29,450 nt of DNA from Lachnospiraceae bacterium UBA7026 (GCA_002494165.1 DLBH01000034.1:26121-55570); one strand, 5' to 3'; shown: positions 1-8,798, counted from the first letter of the stretch. Notes: generated by a model not told the origin, from the sequence alone. Numbers and translations: made by a program.

Positions 1-543
1 TGCCACGGCAAGCGCTATAACCGGGAGACTCTGGAGGTAAAATATAAGGGAAAGAATATTTTTGATGTTCTGGATATGACGGTAGAAGAAGCCTGTGATT
101 TCTTTGATACCATCCCGGCGATCCGGCGGAAGATGGAGACCCTGCGGGATGTGGGACTGGGCTATATTAAGCTGGGTCAGCCTTCCACAACCATTTCCGG
201 TGGTGAGGCCCAGAGGGTCAAGCTGGCCACGGAATTGAGCCGGCAGAGCACCGGCAGAACCATTTATATCCTGGACGAGCCCACCACCGGCCTTCATTTC
301 GCCGATGTCCATAAACTGGTGGATATCCTGCAGCGATTGACGGAGGGCGGCAACACGGTGGTCGTGATTGAACATAATCTTGAAGTGATCAAGAATGCGG
401 ATTACATTATTGACATGGGTCCGGAAGGCGGTGAAGGCGGTGGAACCGTAGTGACTAGTGGCACGCCGGAAGAGGTGGCTGCCGTGCCGGGATCCTACAC
501 AGGCAGATATCTGAAGAAGTATCTGGACCGGAGGAATGGTTAA
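1..543 (+). CDS. uvrA: UvrABC system protein A, C-terminal part (5' end outside window)
   Basis: This is the DNA-damage-recognition ATPase of nucleotide excision repair, which loads UvrB at lesions. Only the last 180 codons are present, and the frame is open from base 1. Visible parts are the end of the second ABC ATPase: a zinc-module-like start ([18 protein letters not shown]), the signature region [15 protein letters not shown], Walker [12 protein letters not shown], and the H-loop [23 protein letters not shown]. That last stretch is diagnostic of UvrA rather than of a transporter ATPase. The gene stops with TAA at 541-543. A hairpin without a U-run follows at 549-591. Nothing looks damaged in the visible part. 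The identity is secure from the family motifs. Confidence 0.96.
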   Translation, partial: CHGKRYNRETLEVKYKGKNIFDVLDMTVEEACDFFDTIPAIRRKMETLRDVGLGYIKLGQPSTTISGGEAQRVKLATELSRQSTGRTIYILDEPTTGLHFADVHKLVDILQRLTEGGNTVVVIEHNLEVIKNADYIIDMGPEGGEGGGTVVTSGTPEEVAAVPGSYTGRYLKKYLDRRNG

Positions 544-548
544 GGTTT

Positions 549-591
549 TCAGACCGGATAAAAAGTGTTCCCAGCAATGGAACCGGTCTGA
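549..591 (+). other. Inverted repeat / hairpin after uvrA
   Basis: Nine-base arms TCAGACCGG (549-557) and CCGGTCTGA (583-591) are perfectly complementary. An inner TTCC/GGAA pair (568-571 with 579-582) extends the stem past a bulge. It sits 6 bases after the uvrA stop, where a terminator is expected, but is followed by an A-rich stretch rather than a U-run. It may act as a 3' mRNA-end stabiliser or a factor-assisted terminator. Confidence 0.5.
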
Positions 592-596
592 CATAT

Positions 597-691
597 CTTA
601 GAAAACAATAGAAATAAATCTGAATTATCTTGAAAAATAATAGAAGTGAATTTGAATTACTTTGAAAATAATAAAAGTGGATCTGAATTGC
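597..691 (+). repeat. Degenerate 31-32 bp tandem repeat, three copies
   Basis: Three head-to-tail, AT-rich copies start near 597, 629 and 660. Each begins CTT(A/T)GAAAA, carries ATA(G/A)AA in the middle and ends TCTGAATT or TTTGAATT. A fourth start (CTTAAAT) is visible at about 692. The array fills the uvrA-hflX spacer almost completely and has no coding potential. Its age shows in several substitutions per copy. Confidence 0.7.
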
Positions 692-720
692 CTTAAATCG
701 TGAAAGTAAAGGATTTCTAT

Positions 721-2088
721 ATGGAAAAGAATCAGGAGAGAACCAAGGTTCTTTTGGTGGGAGTAAATGTGAATAGTGACCCGGACTTCGAGTCAGGCCT
801 GGAAGAACTGGCCAGTCTGGCTGAGGCCTGTGATATGGAGGTTGTCGGTGTCGAGACCCAGAACGTGGCCCAGGTCAACACGGGAGTTTATGTGGGAAAG
901 GGCAAGGTGGATGAGATCAAGGCCGTGGCCCATATGCTGGAGGCAGACATGGTAGTCTTCGATAATTCCCTGTCCCCCATGCAGCTGCGTAATCTCAACG
1001 AGATTATTGAAAGGCCTGTCATTGACAGGACCAATCTGATCCTGGAGATATTTTCCACCAGAGCCAGGACCCGGGAGGCCCAGATCCAGGTGGAGACAGC
1101 CAGACTCCAGTATGAACTGCCCAGACTGGCCGGCCTTGGACAGGTCCTGAGCCGGCAGGGAGGCGGCAGCGGCGGCGGTTTTGCCAACAAGGGAGCTGGC
1201 GAGAAGAAGCTGGAGCTGGACCGGAGAAAGATCCGCCACCGGATTTCCGAATTAAAGAAGGAACTCAAAGAGGTGGAGAAGAACCGAGCCACCCAGAGAA
1301 AGAGGAGATTATCCCAGGGCATCCCCCTGGTATCCCTGGTGGGCTATACCAATGCCGGCAAGTCTACCCTGATGAATGCCCTGATTGAGCACTACGACCT
1401 GACGGAGCAGGAAGCTGGCCCGGCAGGGTCAGACCTGGATCAGAATCAGGCCGGTCAGGAGAAAAAAGACCACAAGAGCCGCAAGGTTTTTGTGGAGGAT
1501 ATGCTCTTTGCTACCCTTGATACCACGGTCCGGAAGATCTCCCTTCCTGACAAGAAGGAATTCCTGCTTTCTGATACTGTTGGTTTTATCAACAAGCTGC
1601 CCCACAATCTGGTGGAGTCCTTCCGGTCGACCCTGGAGGAGGTCAAGTATGCGGATCTTTTGATAGAGGTGGTGGATTATTCCGACCATAAATATGAGGA
1701 ACAGATGGCTGTGACGGCAGAGACCCTGCGGGAACTGGGGGCTGAGACCATCCCTTGTATCCATGTCTTTAATAAGTGTGACCTGGTGGAAGCCAGGGAG
1801 CCGGACAAGGTCCCCTGGAGCCTTCCCCACAAGGGTCATAACTGCATTTACATGGCCGCCGGCCGGAAGGTCGGTTTGGACCAGCTGACGGATATGATTT
1901 CTGAGGCTGTATTCGGGGATTATATTGACTGTACCATGTTGATTCCCTATGACCAGGGTGCCCTGGTTTCCTATTTTAATGACAATGCCACGGTCCTGGA
2001 GACGGAGTATCTGGCAGAAGGGACCAGGATGCGTATGCAGTGTCTCCTAAAAGACCTGCAGAAATATAAGGAATATGTCCTGCTATAA
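721..2088 (+). CDS. hflX: GTPase HflX
   Basis: HflX is a ribosome-associated GTPase that splits stalled or heat-damaged 70S ribosomes. The 455-residue protein shows the HflX N-terminal domain (YVGKGKVDEI near residue 60; the GGGSGG loop and coiled coil near 145-195). The G domain follows: P-loop GYTNAGKST (208-216), switch I with ATLDTTVRK, DTVGF (G3) and NKCD (G4). I chose ATG 721 because AAAGGA lies 7 bases upstream. The in-frame GTG at 700 has no ribosome site. Odd feature: about 30 extra charged residues (roughly 224-254) lie between the P-loop helix and switch I, where the usual family spacing is short. The flanking spacers on both sides are tandem arrays. Confidence 0.95.
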   Translation: MEKNQERTKVLLVGVNVNSDPDFESGLEELASLAEACDMEVVGVETQNVAQVNTGVYVGKGKVDEIKAVAHMLEADMVVFDNSLSPMQLRNLNEIIERPVIDRTNLILEIFSTRARTREAQIQVETARLQYELPRLAGLGQVLSRQGGGSGGGFANKGAGEKKLELDRRKIRHRISELKKELKEVEKNRATQRKRRLSQGIPLVSLVGYTNAGKSTLMNALIEHYDLTEQEAGPAGSDLDQNQAGQEKKDHKSRKVFVEDMLFATLDTTVRKISLPDKKEFLLSDTVGFINKLPHNLVESFRSTLEEVKYADLLIEVVDYSDHKYEEQMAVTAETLRELGAETIPCIHVFNKCDLVEAREPDKVPWSLPHKGHNCIYMAAGRKVGLDQLTDMISEAVFGDYIDCTMLIPYDQGALVSYFNDNATVLETEYLAEGTRMRMQCLLKDLQKYKEYVLL

Positions 2089-2105
2089 GTGAAAAAGGAA
2101 ATATG

Positions 2106-2245
2106 GCCAGTTTTGGGACTAAGATAAATGAAAATTCAAGCCAGTCCTGGGACTAAGATAAGTGGAAATGCAGGTCAGACCTAGGATATAGAGACAAGTG
2201 GAAATGCAGGTCAGACCTGGGATAAAAATAATAGAATTACAGGAC
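2106..2245 (+). repeat. Degenerate 34-36 bp tandem repeat, four copies
   Basis: Copies begin at 2106, 2140, 2174 and 2210 with G(C/T)CAG(T/A)C and contain CTGGGA or CTAGGA. The first three end in a (G)TGGAAATGCA-like stretch. Copies 2 and 3 share a long identical tail (AAGTGGAAATGCAG). The array starts 18 bases after the hflX stop and takes up about 40% of the 357-base spacer before the next gene. No ORF of note lies in it. Confidence 0.72.
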
Positions 2246-2445
2246 TGTCCGGATGATTTTGGGAAAAGGCGAAGCAGGCCTGGCAGGAAATACTGAGAAG
2301 TATCGAAGAGATATTAATTTAGCTATAAAAGAAAATCATTTTTTCTCTCGCAGTTTTCCGTGATATAGTATAGGCAAACACAAAGAGGACCGGCAGGGTA
2401 AAGAGAAGCTGCCGGGACCGGAGTGTCATATGGAGGAGGGATGCT

Positions 2446-2967
2446 ATGCTGAAATTCACTTTGATGAGAAATCTGTTCAAAGAATTGAATCCTGCCAGGA
2501 TGGAAGGGGTTTTCCAGAAGAGGGTAAGGGATGTTTTCTCCAGGTCCATGCTTGTTGACTATGAGGAAGTTCCGGAGGTCCGGGCCTTTACCATGCAGGA
2601 GAGATCGGTATCCTACGGAGTTCTCTATTATCTTTTTATCAATGATGAGAGACAGGCGGCAGACCTGGAGGATTTAAAAGTGAAGAAATTCCTCCTGGCC
2701 TTTTACGGAGACCATTTTCCCTCTTACCTGAAGGAAGAATATCAGAAGCTGTCGGAGCTTGAGGAAGATGAACTGGAAAAGCTGAACATACTGGACTGCT
2801 TTCTTCCGGACAATATGCCTGGCCACCATGACGGCTATGCTTTTAAGGAACTGCAAACCCTGGAGGATATCCGGGCAGGGAGAACCGGAGATGAAGACAA
2901 GCCTAAATACGGCTTTCCAGGTCTGATTTTCGCTAAGAAATACGATCCGGAAAACAAGAAGGATTGA
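2446..2967 (+). CDS. Hypothetical protein, 173 aa
   Basis: I do not recognise this family. The ORF has a strong ribosome site (GGAGGAGG, 2432-2439) 6 bases before ATG 2446 and codon use like its neighbours, so it is probably real. The protein is soluble, with no signal peptide or membrane segment. It is rich in acidic and aromatic residues and has a Glu/Asp-rich helix near the middle (YQKLSELEEDELEKL). The C-terminal part is Lys/Asp-rich, ending in KKYDPENKKD. It stands alone between two repeat-filled spacers, so neighbours give no functional hint. The stop codon lies inside the first unit of the downstream repeat array. Confidence 0.7.
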   Translation: MLKFTLMRNLFKELNPARMEGVFQKRVRDVFSRSMLVDYEEVPEVRAFTMQERSVSYGVLYYLFINDERQAADLEDLKVKKFLLAFYGDHFPSYLKEEYQKLSELEEDELEKLNILDCFLPDNMPGHHDGYAFKELQTLEDIRAGRTGDEDKPKYGFPGLIFAKKYDPENKKD

Positions 2968-3074
2968 CAGCAGTTATGACTGACAGCAAAAAAACTGTCA
3001 ACAAAAAGGATTAACAGCAAAAAGAACTGGCAATAAAAAGGACTGGCAGCAAAAAGGATTGACAGTAGGAAGAC
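2961..3074 (+). repeat. Degenerate ~16 bp tandem repeat starting at a stop codon
   Basis: Units of the type GGACTGGCAGCAAAAA follow one another at 3009, 3025, 3041 and 3057 with an exact 16-base step. Earlier, less regular units (14-17 bases) start at 2961, 2978 and 2994. The first unit contains the TGA of the preceding gene (2965-2967). Variation is mainly GATT/GACT and GACAG/GGCAG/GGCAA. No hairpin potential or spacer structure suggests CRISPR. Confidence 0.75.
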
Positions 3075-3143
3075 CAGGCCAAGTATATATTGAGAAGATA
3101 CAAGCAAACCATAGGTTGGAATGATAAAGAAAGGAAATAAGAG

Positions 3144-4088
3144 ATGAAAATAGTTTTTCTTGATGCGGCAACAGTAGGTGAAGACCTTGATCTGTCGGCT
3201 TTTTCCGGGCTGGGTGAATTTGTAACTTATCCCTTTTCAACCCCGGAACAGGCGGCGGAGAGAACGGTGGATGCGGATATTATTATTGTTAATAAGGTAC
3301 TGGTCAATGAGCAGACCATTGGAAATGCGGACCATCTGAAGTTGGTCTGTGAGGCGGCGACAGGGATCAATAATCTTGATACAGACTACCTGGACCAGAG
3401 AGGGATACCCTGGAAGAATGCGGCCGGCTATTCCACGGAGCCGGTGGCCCAGCATACCTTTGCCCTGCTTTTCTACCTTTTAGAGAAGCTGTCCTATTAT
3501 GATCAGTTTGTCAAGTCCGGCAAGTATGCGGCCGGGCCCAACTTTACCAATCTTGATGAACCCTACAATGAGATCAAAGGCAAGGTCTGGGGCATCATCG
3601 GCCTGGGAACTATAGGAAGAAGAGTGGCCCAGATTGCCGAGGTTTTCGGCGCTGAAGTAATCTATGCCTCTGCTTCAGGAGCGGCTCCCCAGGAAGGCTA
3701 CCATCAGGTAAGCCTGGATGAGCTTTATGAGAAGGCTGATATTATCTCCATTCATGCCCCCCTCAATAAATATACAGAAAACCTGATTAATAAAGACAGT
3801 CTGGCCAAGATGAAAAAGTCCTGTATCCTGCTGAATCTGGGAAGGGGACCCATCGTGGTGGAGGAAGACCTGAAGGAGGCTTTGGAGCAGGGCCAGATCG
3901 CCGGGGCAGGCCTGGATGTTCTGGTTAAAGAGCCCATGGATGAAAAGAATCCTCTGCTGGAGATCCAGGACAGCCGCAGGCTGATTATCACTCCCCACAT
4001 CGCCTGGGCCAGCCAGGAAGCCAGGGACCGTCTGATGAAGATTGTATACGATAATATTTGCCAATTCCAGAATGATATGGTAGATTAA
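3144..4088 (+). CDS. D-2-hydroxyacid dehydrogenase (glycerate/hydroxypyruvate type)
   Basis: This NAD(P)-dependent oxidoreductase interconverts 2-oxoacids and D-2-hydroxyacids. The overall look is closest to hydroxypyruvate reductase/glycerate dehydrogenase, but the substrate cannot be fixed from sequence. The 314 residues match the family length. Visible motifs are the N-terminal substrate-domain sequence CEAATGINNLD, the nucleotide-binding GLGTIGRR, and the catalytic set: Arg in NLGRGPIV, Glu in VKEPMD and His in TPHIAWAS. The start ATG 3144 has AAAGGAA upstream. The gene is followed by its own strong terminator, and the spacer before it is a tandem array, so it is probably a single-gene unit. 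Confidence 0.92.
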   Translation: MKIVFLDAATVGEDLDLSAFSGLGEFVTYPFSTPEQAAERTVDADIIIVNKVLVNEQTIGNADHLKLVCEAATGINNLDTDYLDQRGIPWKNAAGYSTEPVAQHTFALLFYLLEKLSYYDQFVKSGKYAAGPNFTNLDEPYNEIKGKVWGIIGLGTIGRRVAQIAEVFGAEVIYASASGAAPQEGYHQVSLDELYEKADIISIHAPLNKYTENLINKDSLAKMKKSCILLNLGRGPIVVEEDLKEALEQGQIAGAGLDVLVKEPMDEKNPLLEIQDSRRLIITPHIAWASQEARDRLMKIVYDNICQFQNDMVD

Positions 4089-4112
4089 AACTTCCGGTAA
4101 AACCAGTAATGG

Positions 4113-4138
4113 ACCGGTCTAATCCAGGCCGGTTTTTT
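4113..4138 (+). terminator. Intrinsic terminator after the hydroxyacid dehydrogenase
   Basis: An 8-bp stem, ACCGGTCT (4113-4120) with AGGCCGGT (4126-4133), contains one G-U pair and closes a 5-base loop. Six Ts run directly from its 3' side. Confidence 0.88.
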
Positions 4139-4221
4139 CATGAAAAACTATAAAGTGATGGCCGGTACTTTAGCGACTGGCAAGGATCAAGATGAGGAAC
4201 ATAATATAAGGAGGAGTACCA

Positions 4222-5766
4222 TTGTCCAGAGAGAAAGTCATCGTAATAGATTTCGGAGGACAGTACAACCAGCTGGTGGCCAGGAGGGTCCGTGAGTGTA
4301 AAGTCTACTGTGAAATCTACTCCTATAAAACAGATTTAGGGAAAATCAAGGCCTTGGAGCCCAAAGGGATTATCCTTACCGGAGGGCCCAACAGCTGCTA
4401 TCTGGAGGGAGCGCCCACTTGTTCAAAGGAACTTTTTGAACTGGGGATTCCGGTTCTGGGACTTTGTTACGGGGCCCAGCTCATGCAGCATGTCCTGGGC
4501 GGCAAGGTGGAAAGAGCCGACAAACAGGAATACGGAAAGACAGTTGTTGAGGTGGATACAGACTCTCTTCTTTTTAAGGACATTCCCCGGGAGACCATCT
4601 GCTGGATGAGTCATTTCGACTACATTTCCCAGACGGCGCCAGGTTTCAGGAGTATCGCCCGGTCTAAGGACTGCCCGGTAGCAGCGGCGGAAAATACGAA
4701 AGCCCGGCTTTACGGGATCCAGTTCCATCCGGAGGTTCTTCACACGGAAAAAGGCAAGGAGATTCTTCATAATTTTGTTTATGAGATCTGTGGCTGCAGT
4801 GGTGACTGGAAGATGGATTCCTTTGTGGAGTCTTCCATCAAGGCCATTCGTGACAAGGTGGGAGACGGCAAGGTGCTCTGTGCCTTGTCCGGCGGTGTGG
4901 ACTCTTCGGTGGCAGCGGTCCTGCTGTCAAAGGCTGTAGGCAGTCAGCTTACCTGTGTATTTGTAGACCATGGCCTGCTCCGGAAAAATGAAGGAGATGA
5001 GGTGGAGGCAGTATTCGGACCGGAAGGAGATTACGACCTCAACTTTATCCGGGTCAATGCCCAGCATCGTTTTTATGTGAAGCTGGCAGGTGTGACGGAG
5101 CCGGAAGAAAAAAGAAAGATTATCGGTGCGGAGTTCATCCGCGTTTTCGAAGAAGAAGCAAAGAAGATCGGGGCCGTAGATTTCCTTGCCCAGGGAACCA
5201 TTTACCCGGATGTGGTGGAGAGCGGCCTGGGCGGAGAGTCCGCTGTCATAAAGTCCCACCACAATGTGGGTGGGCTGCCTGACTGTGTGGACTTCAAGGA
5301 GATTATTGAACCCTTGAGGGACCTGTTTAAGGATGAGGTCCGCAAGGCCGGACTCCAGCTGGGCATTCCCGAATATCTGGTTTTCCGTCAGCCCTTCCCG
5401 GGACCGGGTCTGGGAATCCGGATTATCGGCGATATCACCGAGGATAAGGTCCGCATCGTCCAGGATGCAGATTACATTTACAGGGAGGAGATCGCCAGGG
5501 CAGGTCTCGACCAGGATTTCAACCAGTATTTTGCTGCCCTGACCAATATGCGGTCTGTGGGTGTCATGGGAGATGAGCGTACTTATGATTATGCCGTAGC
5601 CCTGCGGGCTGTGAATACGGTAGACTTTATGACGGCAGAGGCAGCCCAATTGCCCTACGAGGTCCTTAATAAGGTCATGAACCGGATTATTAATGAGGTT
5701 AAGGGCGTCAACCGCGTCTTCTATGACCTGACCAGTAAACCACCGGGAACGATTGAGTTTGAATAG
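4222..5766 (+). CDS. guaA: GMP synthase (glutamine-hydrolysing), full length
   Basis: GuaA converts XMP to GMP using ATP and glutamine-derived ammonia. The 514-residue protein has both canonical halves. The class I amidotransferase domain shows the Cys nucleophile in GLCYGAQ (Cys82) and its His/Glu partners in QFHPEVLH. The ATP-pyrophosphatase domain shows SGGVDSS, with the C-terminal dimerisation region ([13 protein letters not shown]) ending in PPGTIEFE. Translation starts at TTG 4222: the AAGGAGG box lies 7 bases upstream and no ATG fits. The spacer in front shows no purine-riboswitch core. A terminator follows directly. A second, glutaminase-less paralogue lies 22 kb downstream in this window. 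Confidence 0.97.
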   Translation: MSREKVIVIDFGGQYNQLVARRVRECKVYCEIYSYKTDLGKIKALEPKGIILTGGPNSCYLEGAPTCSKELFELGIPVLGLCYGAQLMQHVLGGKVERADKQEYGKTVVEVDTDSLLFKDIPRETICWMSHFDYISQTAPGFRSIARSKDCPVAAAENTKARLYGIQFHPEVLHTEKGKEILHNFVYEICGCSGDWKMDSFVESSIKAIRDKVGDGKVLCALSGGVDSSVAAVLLSKAVGSQLTCVFVDHGLLRKNEGDEVEAVFGPEGDYDLNFIRVNAQHRFYVKLAGVTEPEEKRKIIGAEFIRVFEEEAKKIGAVDFLAQGTIYPDVVESGLGGESAVIKSHHNVGGLPDCVDFKEIIEPLRDLFKDEVRKAGLQLGIPEYLVFRQPFPGPGLGIRIIGDITEDKVRIVQDADYIYREEIARAGLDQDFNQYFAALTNMRSVGVMGDERTYDYAVALRAVNTVDFMTAEAAQLPYEVLNKVMNRIINEVKGVNRVFYDLTSKPPGTIEFE

Positions 5767-5773
5767 TAGACAA

Positions 5774-5817
5774 AACCCCCTCAGACCGTATGAATACGTG
5801 GTTTGAGGGGTTCTTTT
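5774..5817 (+). terminator. Intrinsic terminator after guaA
   Basis: A long stem pairs AACCCCCTCAGACC with GGTTTGAGGGGTT around GTATGAATACGT, followed by CTTTTT. It lies 8 bases after the guaA stop. Confidence 0.88.
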
Positions 5818-5872
5818 TCCTCTGTGATACTATTTTGATAATCATTCGATATCAACTTTTACAGACTTTGTT

Positions 5873-6127
5873 TCACAGTCTCTTTTCTTCACTAACATAT
5901 GCTTCAATTGCTTTCTCCACGGTTCGGTTAATGGATTCATCAGCTTTAAAAGCTGCGACAGCAAGAGCCCTGTGTAATTCTGGACGAATTCGAATATTAA
6001 AAGATCCTTTGTATTCTTTCTCTGGTATTTTTCCTACTTCTTTACAGAATTCCAAGTAATCATCCACAGCTAAATGAAACTCTTTTTCCACAAAACATGG
6101 TATTGAATATCGGCAGTGGGCCGGCAA
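5873..6127 (-). pseudogene. HicB-family antitoxin remnant, N-terminus lost
   Basis: HicB antitoxins neutralise HicA RNases and bind DNA through a C-terminal helix module. On the minus strand, the stretch FHLAVDDYLEFCKEVGKIP, then KGSFNIRIRPELH and INRTVEKAIEAYV, matches the second half of HicB. The typical N-terminal half (YKG...VEF... and GI...FEG) is absent. The frame is blocked by a TAA about 30 bases above the first usable start, a TTG at 6127. The residues before the homology (PAHCRYSIPCFVEK) do not resemble the family. No HicA-like partner is nearby. I read this as the decayed end of a toxin-antitoxin locus; a short functional protein from TTG 6127 is possible but unlikely. The + strand ORF at 5790-6059 is its shadow. 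Confidence 0.65.
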
Positions 6128-6280
6128 AGTTTCAAATGTTGTGATAGAGAGAACTTATCACTGACGATAATATCAAACGATTTTTCAAATTCATAGTCAG
6201 ATGATAGGATATAGCTATCATAATTAGTAAGGAATTCCTCCAACTCCCAGATAACACGGAATGAAAAGGAGAAAGATATC

Positions 6281-7561
6281 ATGAGTGAATACAGATTTGA
6301 AACATTACAGCTGCACGTAGGACAGGAACAGGCAGACCCGGCTACCGATTCCAGGGCCGTACCCATCTACCAGACCACATCCTATGTCTTTCATGACAGC
6401 CGGCATGCGGCAGACCGTTTTGGCCTGGCTGACCCCGGTAATATTTACGGCAGACTGACCAATTCTACCCAGGATGTGCTGGAGAAGAGAATCGCTGCCC
6501 TTGAAGGTGGAAGTGCCGCCCTGGCCCTGGCCTCAGGATCCGCCGCCATCACTTATACCATAGAGGCCCTGGCTGCCAATGGCGGCCACATCGTGGCCCA
6601 GAAGACCATCTATGGCGGCAGCTATAATCTGCTGGCCCACACCCTGCCCCAGTACGGTATTGAGACCACTTTTGTAGACGCCCATAACCTGGAGGAACTG
6701 GAGGGGGCCATCCAGGATAATACAAGGGCCGTTTATCTGGAGACCCTGGGTAATCCCAACAGCGATATCCCTGATATCGATGCTATCGCTGAGATTGCCC
6801 ACAGCCATGGGCTTCCGGTGGTAGTGGATAATACCTTCGGGACACCTTATCTGATCAGACCTATTGAGCACGGGGCGGATGTCGTAGTCCACTCAGCCAC
6901 CAAGTTTATCGGAGGACATGGTACTACCCTGGGAGGCATTATCGTGGAGGCCGGCAAGTTTGACTGGAAGGCAAGCGGTAAATATCCAAATATTGCTGCT
7001 CCTAATCCCAGCTACCATGGTATATCCTTCTATGATGTCCTGGGACCGGCAGCCTTTGTGACTTATATCAGAGCGATTCTTTTGAGAGATACGGGCGCGA
7101 CCATCTCACCCTTCAACGCCTTCCTTCTTTTACAGGGTGTGGAGACTCTCTCCCTTCGCCTGGAAAGGCATGCGGATAATACAAAGAAGGTCGTGGATTT
7201 CCTGAAGAACCATCCCCAGGTAGAAAGAGTGAATCATCCTTCCCTGGCTGATCATCCGGACCATGCCCTCTATGAGAGATATTTCCCCAATGGAGGCGCA
7301 TCCATTTTTACCTTTGAGATCAAGGGCGGTCAGGAGGAAGCCTGGAAATTCATTGACGAGCTCCAGATCTTTTCCCTGCTGGCCAATGTGGCAGATGTAA
7401 AGAGCCTTGTCATTCATCCCGCGTCCACAACCCATTCCCAACTTTCTTCTGAGGAGCTTTTAGACCAGGGAATTAAAGCTAATACCATCCGTCTTTCTGT
7501 CGGCACGGAACATATCGATGATATCATTGCAGACCTGGAAAATGCTTTCTCAGCCCTCTGA
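6281..7561 (+). CDS. metY: O-acetylhomoserine sulfhydrylase (PLP-dependent)
   Basis: This enzyme condenses O-acetyl-L-homoserine with sulfide to give homocysteine, the direct-sulfhydrylation route to methionine. The 426-residue Cys/Met-metabolism PLP protein opens with the MetY-like [14 protein letters not shown], then [15 protein letters not shown] sequence (here [11 protein letters not shown]). It shows [16 protein letters not shown], and the PLP lysine in [11 protein letters not shown] (Lys208). Its C-terminal half contains [22 protein letters not shown] precedes ATG 6281. No SAM riboswitch or T-box was recognised upstream; a hairpin (ATGATAG/CTATCAT near 6202-6222) is present. Homoserine dehydrogenase, three genes on, supplies the same pathway. 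Confidence 0.94.
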   Translation: MSEYRFETLQLHVGQEQADPATDSRAVPIYQTTSYVFHDSRHAADRFGLADPGNIYGRLTNSTQDVLEKRIAALEGGSAALALASGSAAITYTIEALAANGGHIVAQKTIYGGSYNLLAHTLPQYGIETTFVDAHNLEELEGAIQDNTRAVYLETLGNPNSDIPDIDAIAEIAHSHGLPVVVDNTFGTPYLIRPIEHGADVVVHSATKFIGGHGTTLGGIIVEAGKFDWKASGKYPNIAAPNPSYHGISFYDVLGPAAFVTYIRAILLRDTGATISPFNAFLLLQGVETLSLRLERHADNTKKVVDFLKNHPQVERVNHPSLADHPDHALYERYFPNGGASIFTFEIKGGQEEAWKFIDELQIFSLLANVADVKSLVIHPASTTHSQLSSEELLDQGIKANTIRLSVGTEHIDDIIADLENAFSAL

Positions 7562-7643
7562 TACTGATTATTGATTATTATGGAGTCAGCAAAGGCAGAT
7601 AGGGCTGCTTTCTGACCTAAAAAATATATGAATGCTTTCAAAA

Positions 7644-7671
7644 AGTGGAGTCCTTTTATGGGGGCTCCACT
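7644..7671 (-). terminator. Terminator between metY and the LysR gene
   Basis: The arms AGTGGAGTCC and GGGGCTCCACT (7644-7671) form a stem. Read on the minus strand it ends in CACTTTTT, a good U-run, so it mainly ends the LysR transcript. It may also stop metY readthrough, though the + strand U-run is weak. Confidence 0.75.
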
Positions 7672-7692
7672 TCTGTATTATACAGCCGGTTT

Positions 7693-8616
7693 TCAAGGCA
7701 GGGGATCCAGACTACTGTAGTAGGGGAAGCTGTGATTGCCCTCATAGTTTCTGCAGAGGTCGATGAATTTCCTGGCTGAGGGCATGAGAAACTTGTCTTT
7801 GTGGTGGATGATGTAAAAGCTGCGGCGGAAATCCAGGCCATCCACATCCACGGTGACAATAAGGCCGCGGTTTAGTATGGGCTTTATCATTCTCTGTGGC
7901 AGGACAGCGATTCCCAGGCCGGTGATGACGGCATTGACCAGGGCACTGGTACTCATGGCTTCCCAGGCGGGAACCACATGGATGCCGGCGTGGCCGATCA
8001 CCCGCTCAAAAACTTCCCTGGTACCGCTGCCGTGCTCCCTGAGGAGGAAGGGCTGGTTTTTAAAATCCTCTATGGAGATGACCTGGCCCTGCTTCCAGCC
8101 TTTTTTTGCTGAGCAGACGACACAGAGCTGGTCCTCCATATAGGCCTCTGAGACCAGCTTGGGGCTGTGGGGGATGCCCTCGATGAGAGCACAGTCCAGT
8201 TCATTGGTCAGTATTTTCTCTTCCAGGTGGTCAGACTGCTCGATAGAGACCCTGATATCGACACCAGGGCAGAGCTCTGAAAATGCTTTGACATAGCCGG
8301 GCAGGAACTGGGAACCTATGGTTATGCTGGCCCCTACCCGCAGGATGCCCTTGGAATCCCAGTCCCTTAGGCCAGTCTCCATGTCCCTGAAAAGGTCAGA
8401 AATCAATATGGCATAATGCATGAAATGCTGGCCGGCGTCGGTGATCTTCAGGCGGCGGCCTATACGGTCAAAAAGTCTGACTCCATAATAGTCCTCCAGC
8501 TCTTTGATGGCCAGACTGACAGCCGGCTGGGTGATATGGAGGGTCTTGGCAGCCCTGGTGGAATTGTAGCCGGATTCACATACGGTGCGGAATATAATCA
8601 TATGGCGTAGGGTCAT
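7693..8616 (-). CDS. LysR-family transcriptional regulator
   Basis: This is a 307-residue DNA-binding activator/repressor of the LysR family. The N-terminal winged helix-turn-helix spans about residues 5-62, with recognition sequence ITQPAVSLAIKELEDYYGVRLFDR. The effector-binding fold follows (ILRVGASITIGSQFLPGYV onward), typical of the CysB/CysL/CbbR-like branch. The start at 8616 (ATG) has AAGGAGA on the minus strand. It is divergent from the antiporter gene across a 182-base AT-rich spacer, the classic layout for a LysR regulator and its target. The target and ligand are inferred only from this layout. Its own transcript ends at the hairpin 7644-7671. Confidence 0.92.
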   Translation of the reverse strand: MTLRHMIIFRTVCESGYNSTRAAKTLHITQPAVSLAIKELEDYYGVRLFDRIGRRLKITDAGQHFMHYAILISDLFRDMETGLRDWDSKGILRVGASITIGSQFLPGYVKAFSELCPGVDIRVSIEQSDHLEEKILTNELDCALIEGIPHSPKLVSEAYMEDQLCVVCSAKKGWKQGQVISIEDFKNQPFLLREHGSGTREVFERVIGHAGIHVVPAWEAMSTSALVNAVITGLGIAVLPQRMIKPILNRGLIVTVDVDGLDFRRSFYIIHHKDKFLMPSARKFIDLCRNYEGNHSFPYYSSLDPLP

Positions 8617-8688
8617 GATTTTCTCCTTAAATAGATTTTATATGGTTCTTATATAGAAATACTTATTATTTTAGTTAAAATATATTAT

Positions 8689-8717
8689 TTAAGTTATTTA
8701 AAGTCAAGGAGTATAAT
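8689..8717 (+). promoter_or_regulatory. Probable antiporter promoter in the divergent spacer
   Basis: A perfect TATAAT -10 box lies at 8712-8717. The -35 region (8689-8694, TTAAGT) is poor, as expected for a promoter that needs an activator. Two near-direct repeats, TTATTTAA (8686-8693) and TTATTTAA (8694-8701), overlap the -35 position and could be regulator contacts. This is inference only. Confidence 0.4.
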
Positions 8718-8798
8718 GTGTTTTGATGCGGAATTAAAAAGCAATATTGAGAAATGACTACACAGCAAGCATCAGGACTGTGTTATGAAAGGATTGAC

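Noticed and set aside
2961..3074. CRISPR array
   Set aside because: The units are 14-17 bp, contiguous and degenerate, with no spacers and no cas genes in the window.
4927..5649. 240-codon minus-strand ORF inside guaA
   Set aside because: It is a shadow of a strongly conserved gene with no start signal or motif.
5790..6059. 89-codon + strand ORF after guaA
   Set aside because: It begins inside the guaA terminator stem and is antisense to the HicB-like sequence, which has real homology.
6127..6280. SAM riboswitch or T-box ahead of metY
   Set aside because: Only simple hairpins are present; no SAM-I core and no T-box AGGGTGG-type sequence or antiterminator could be found.
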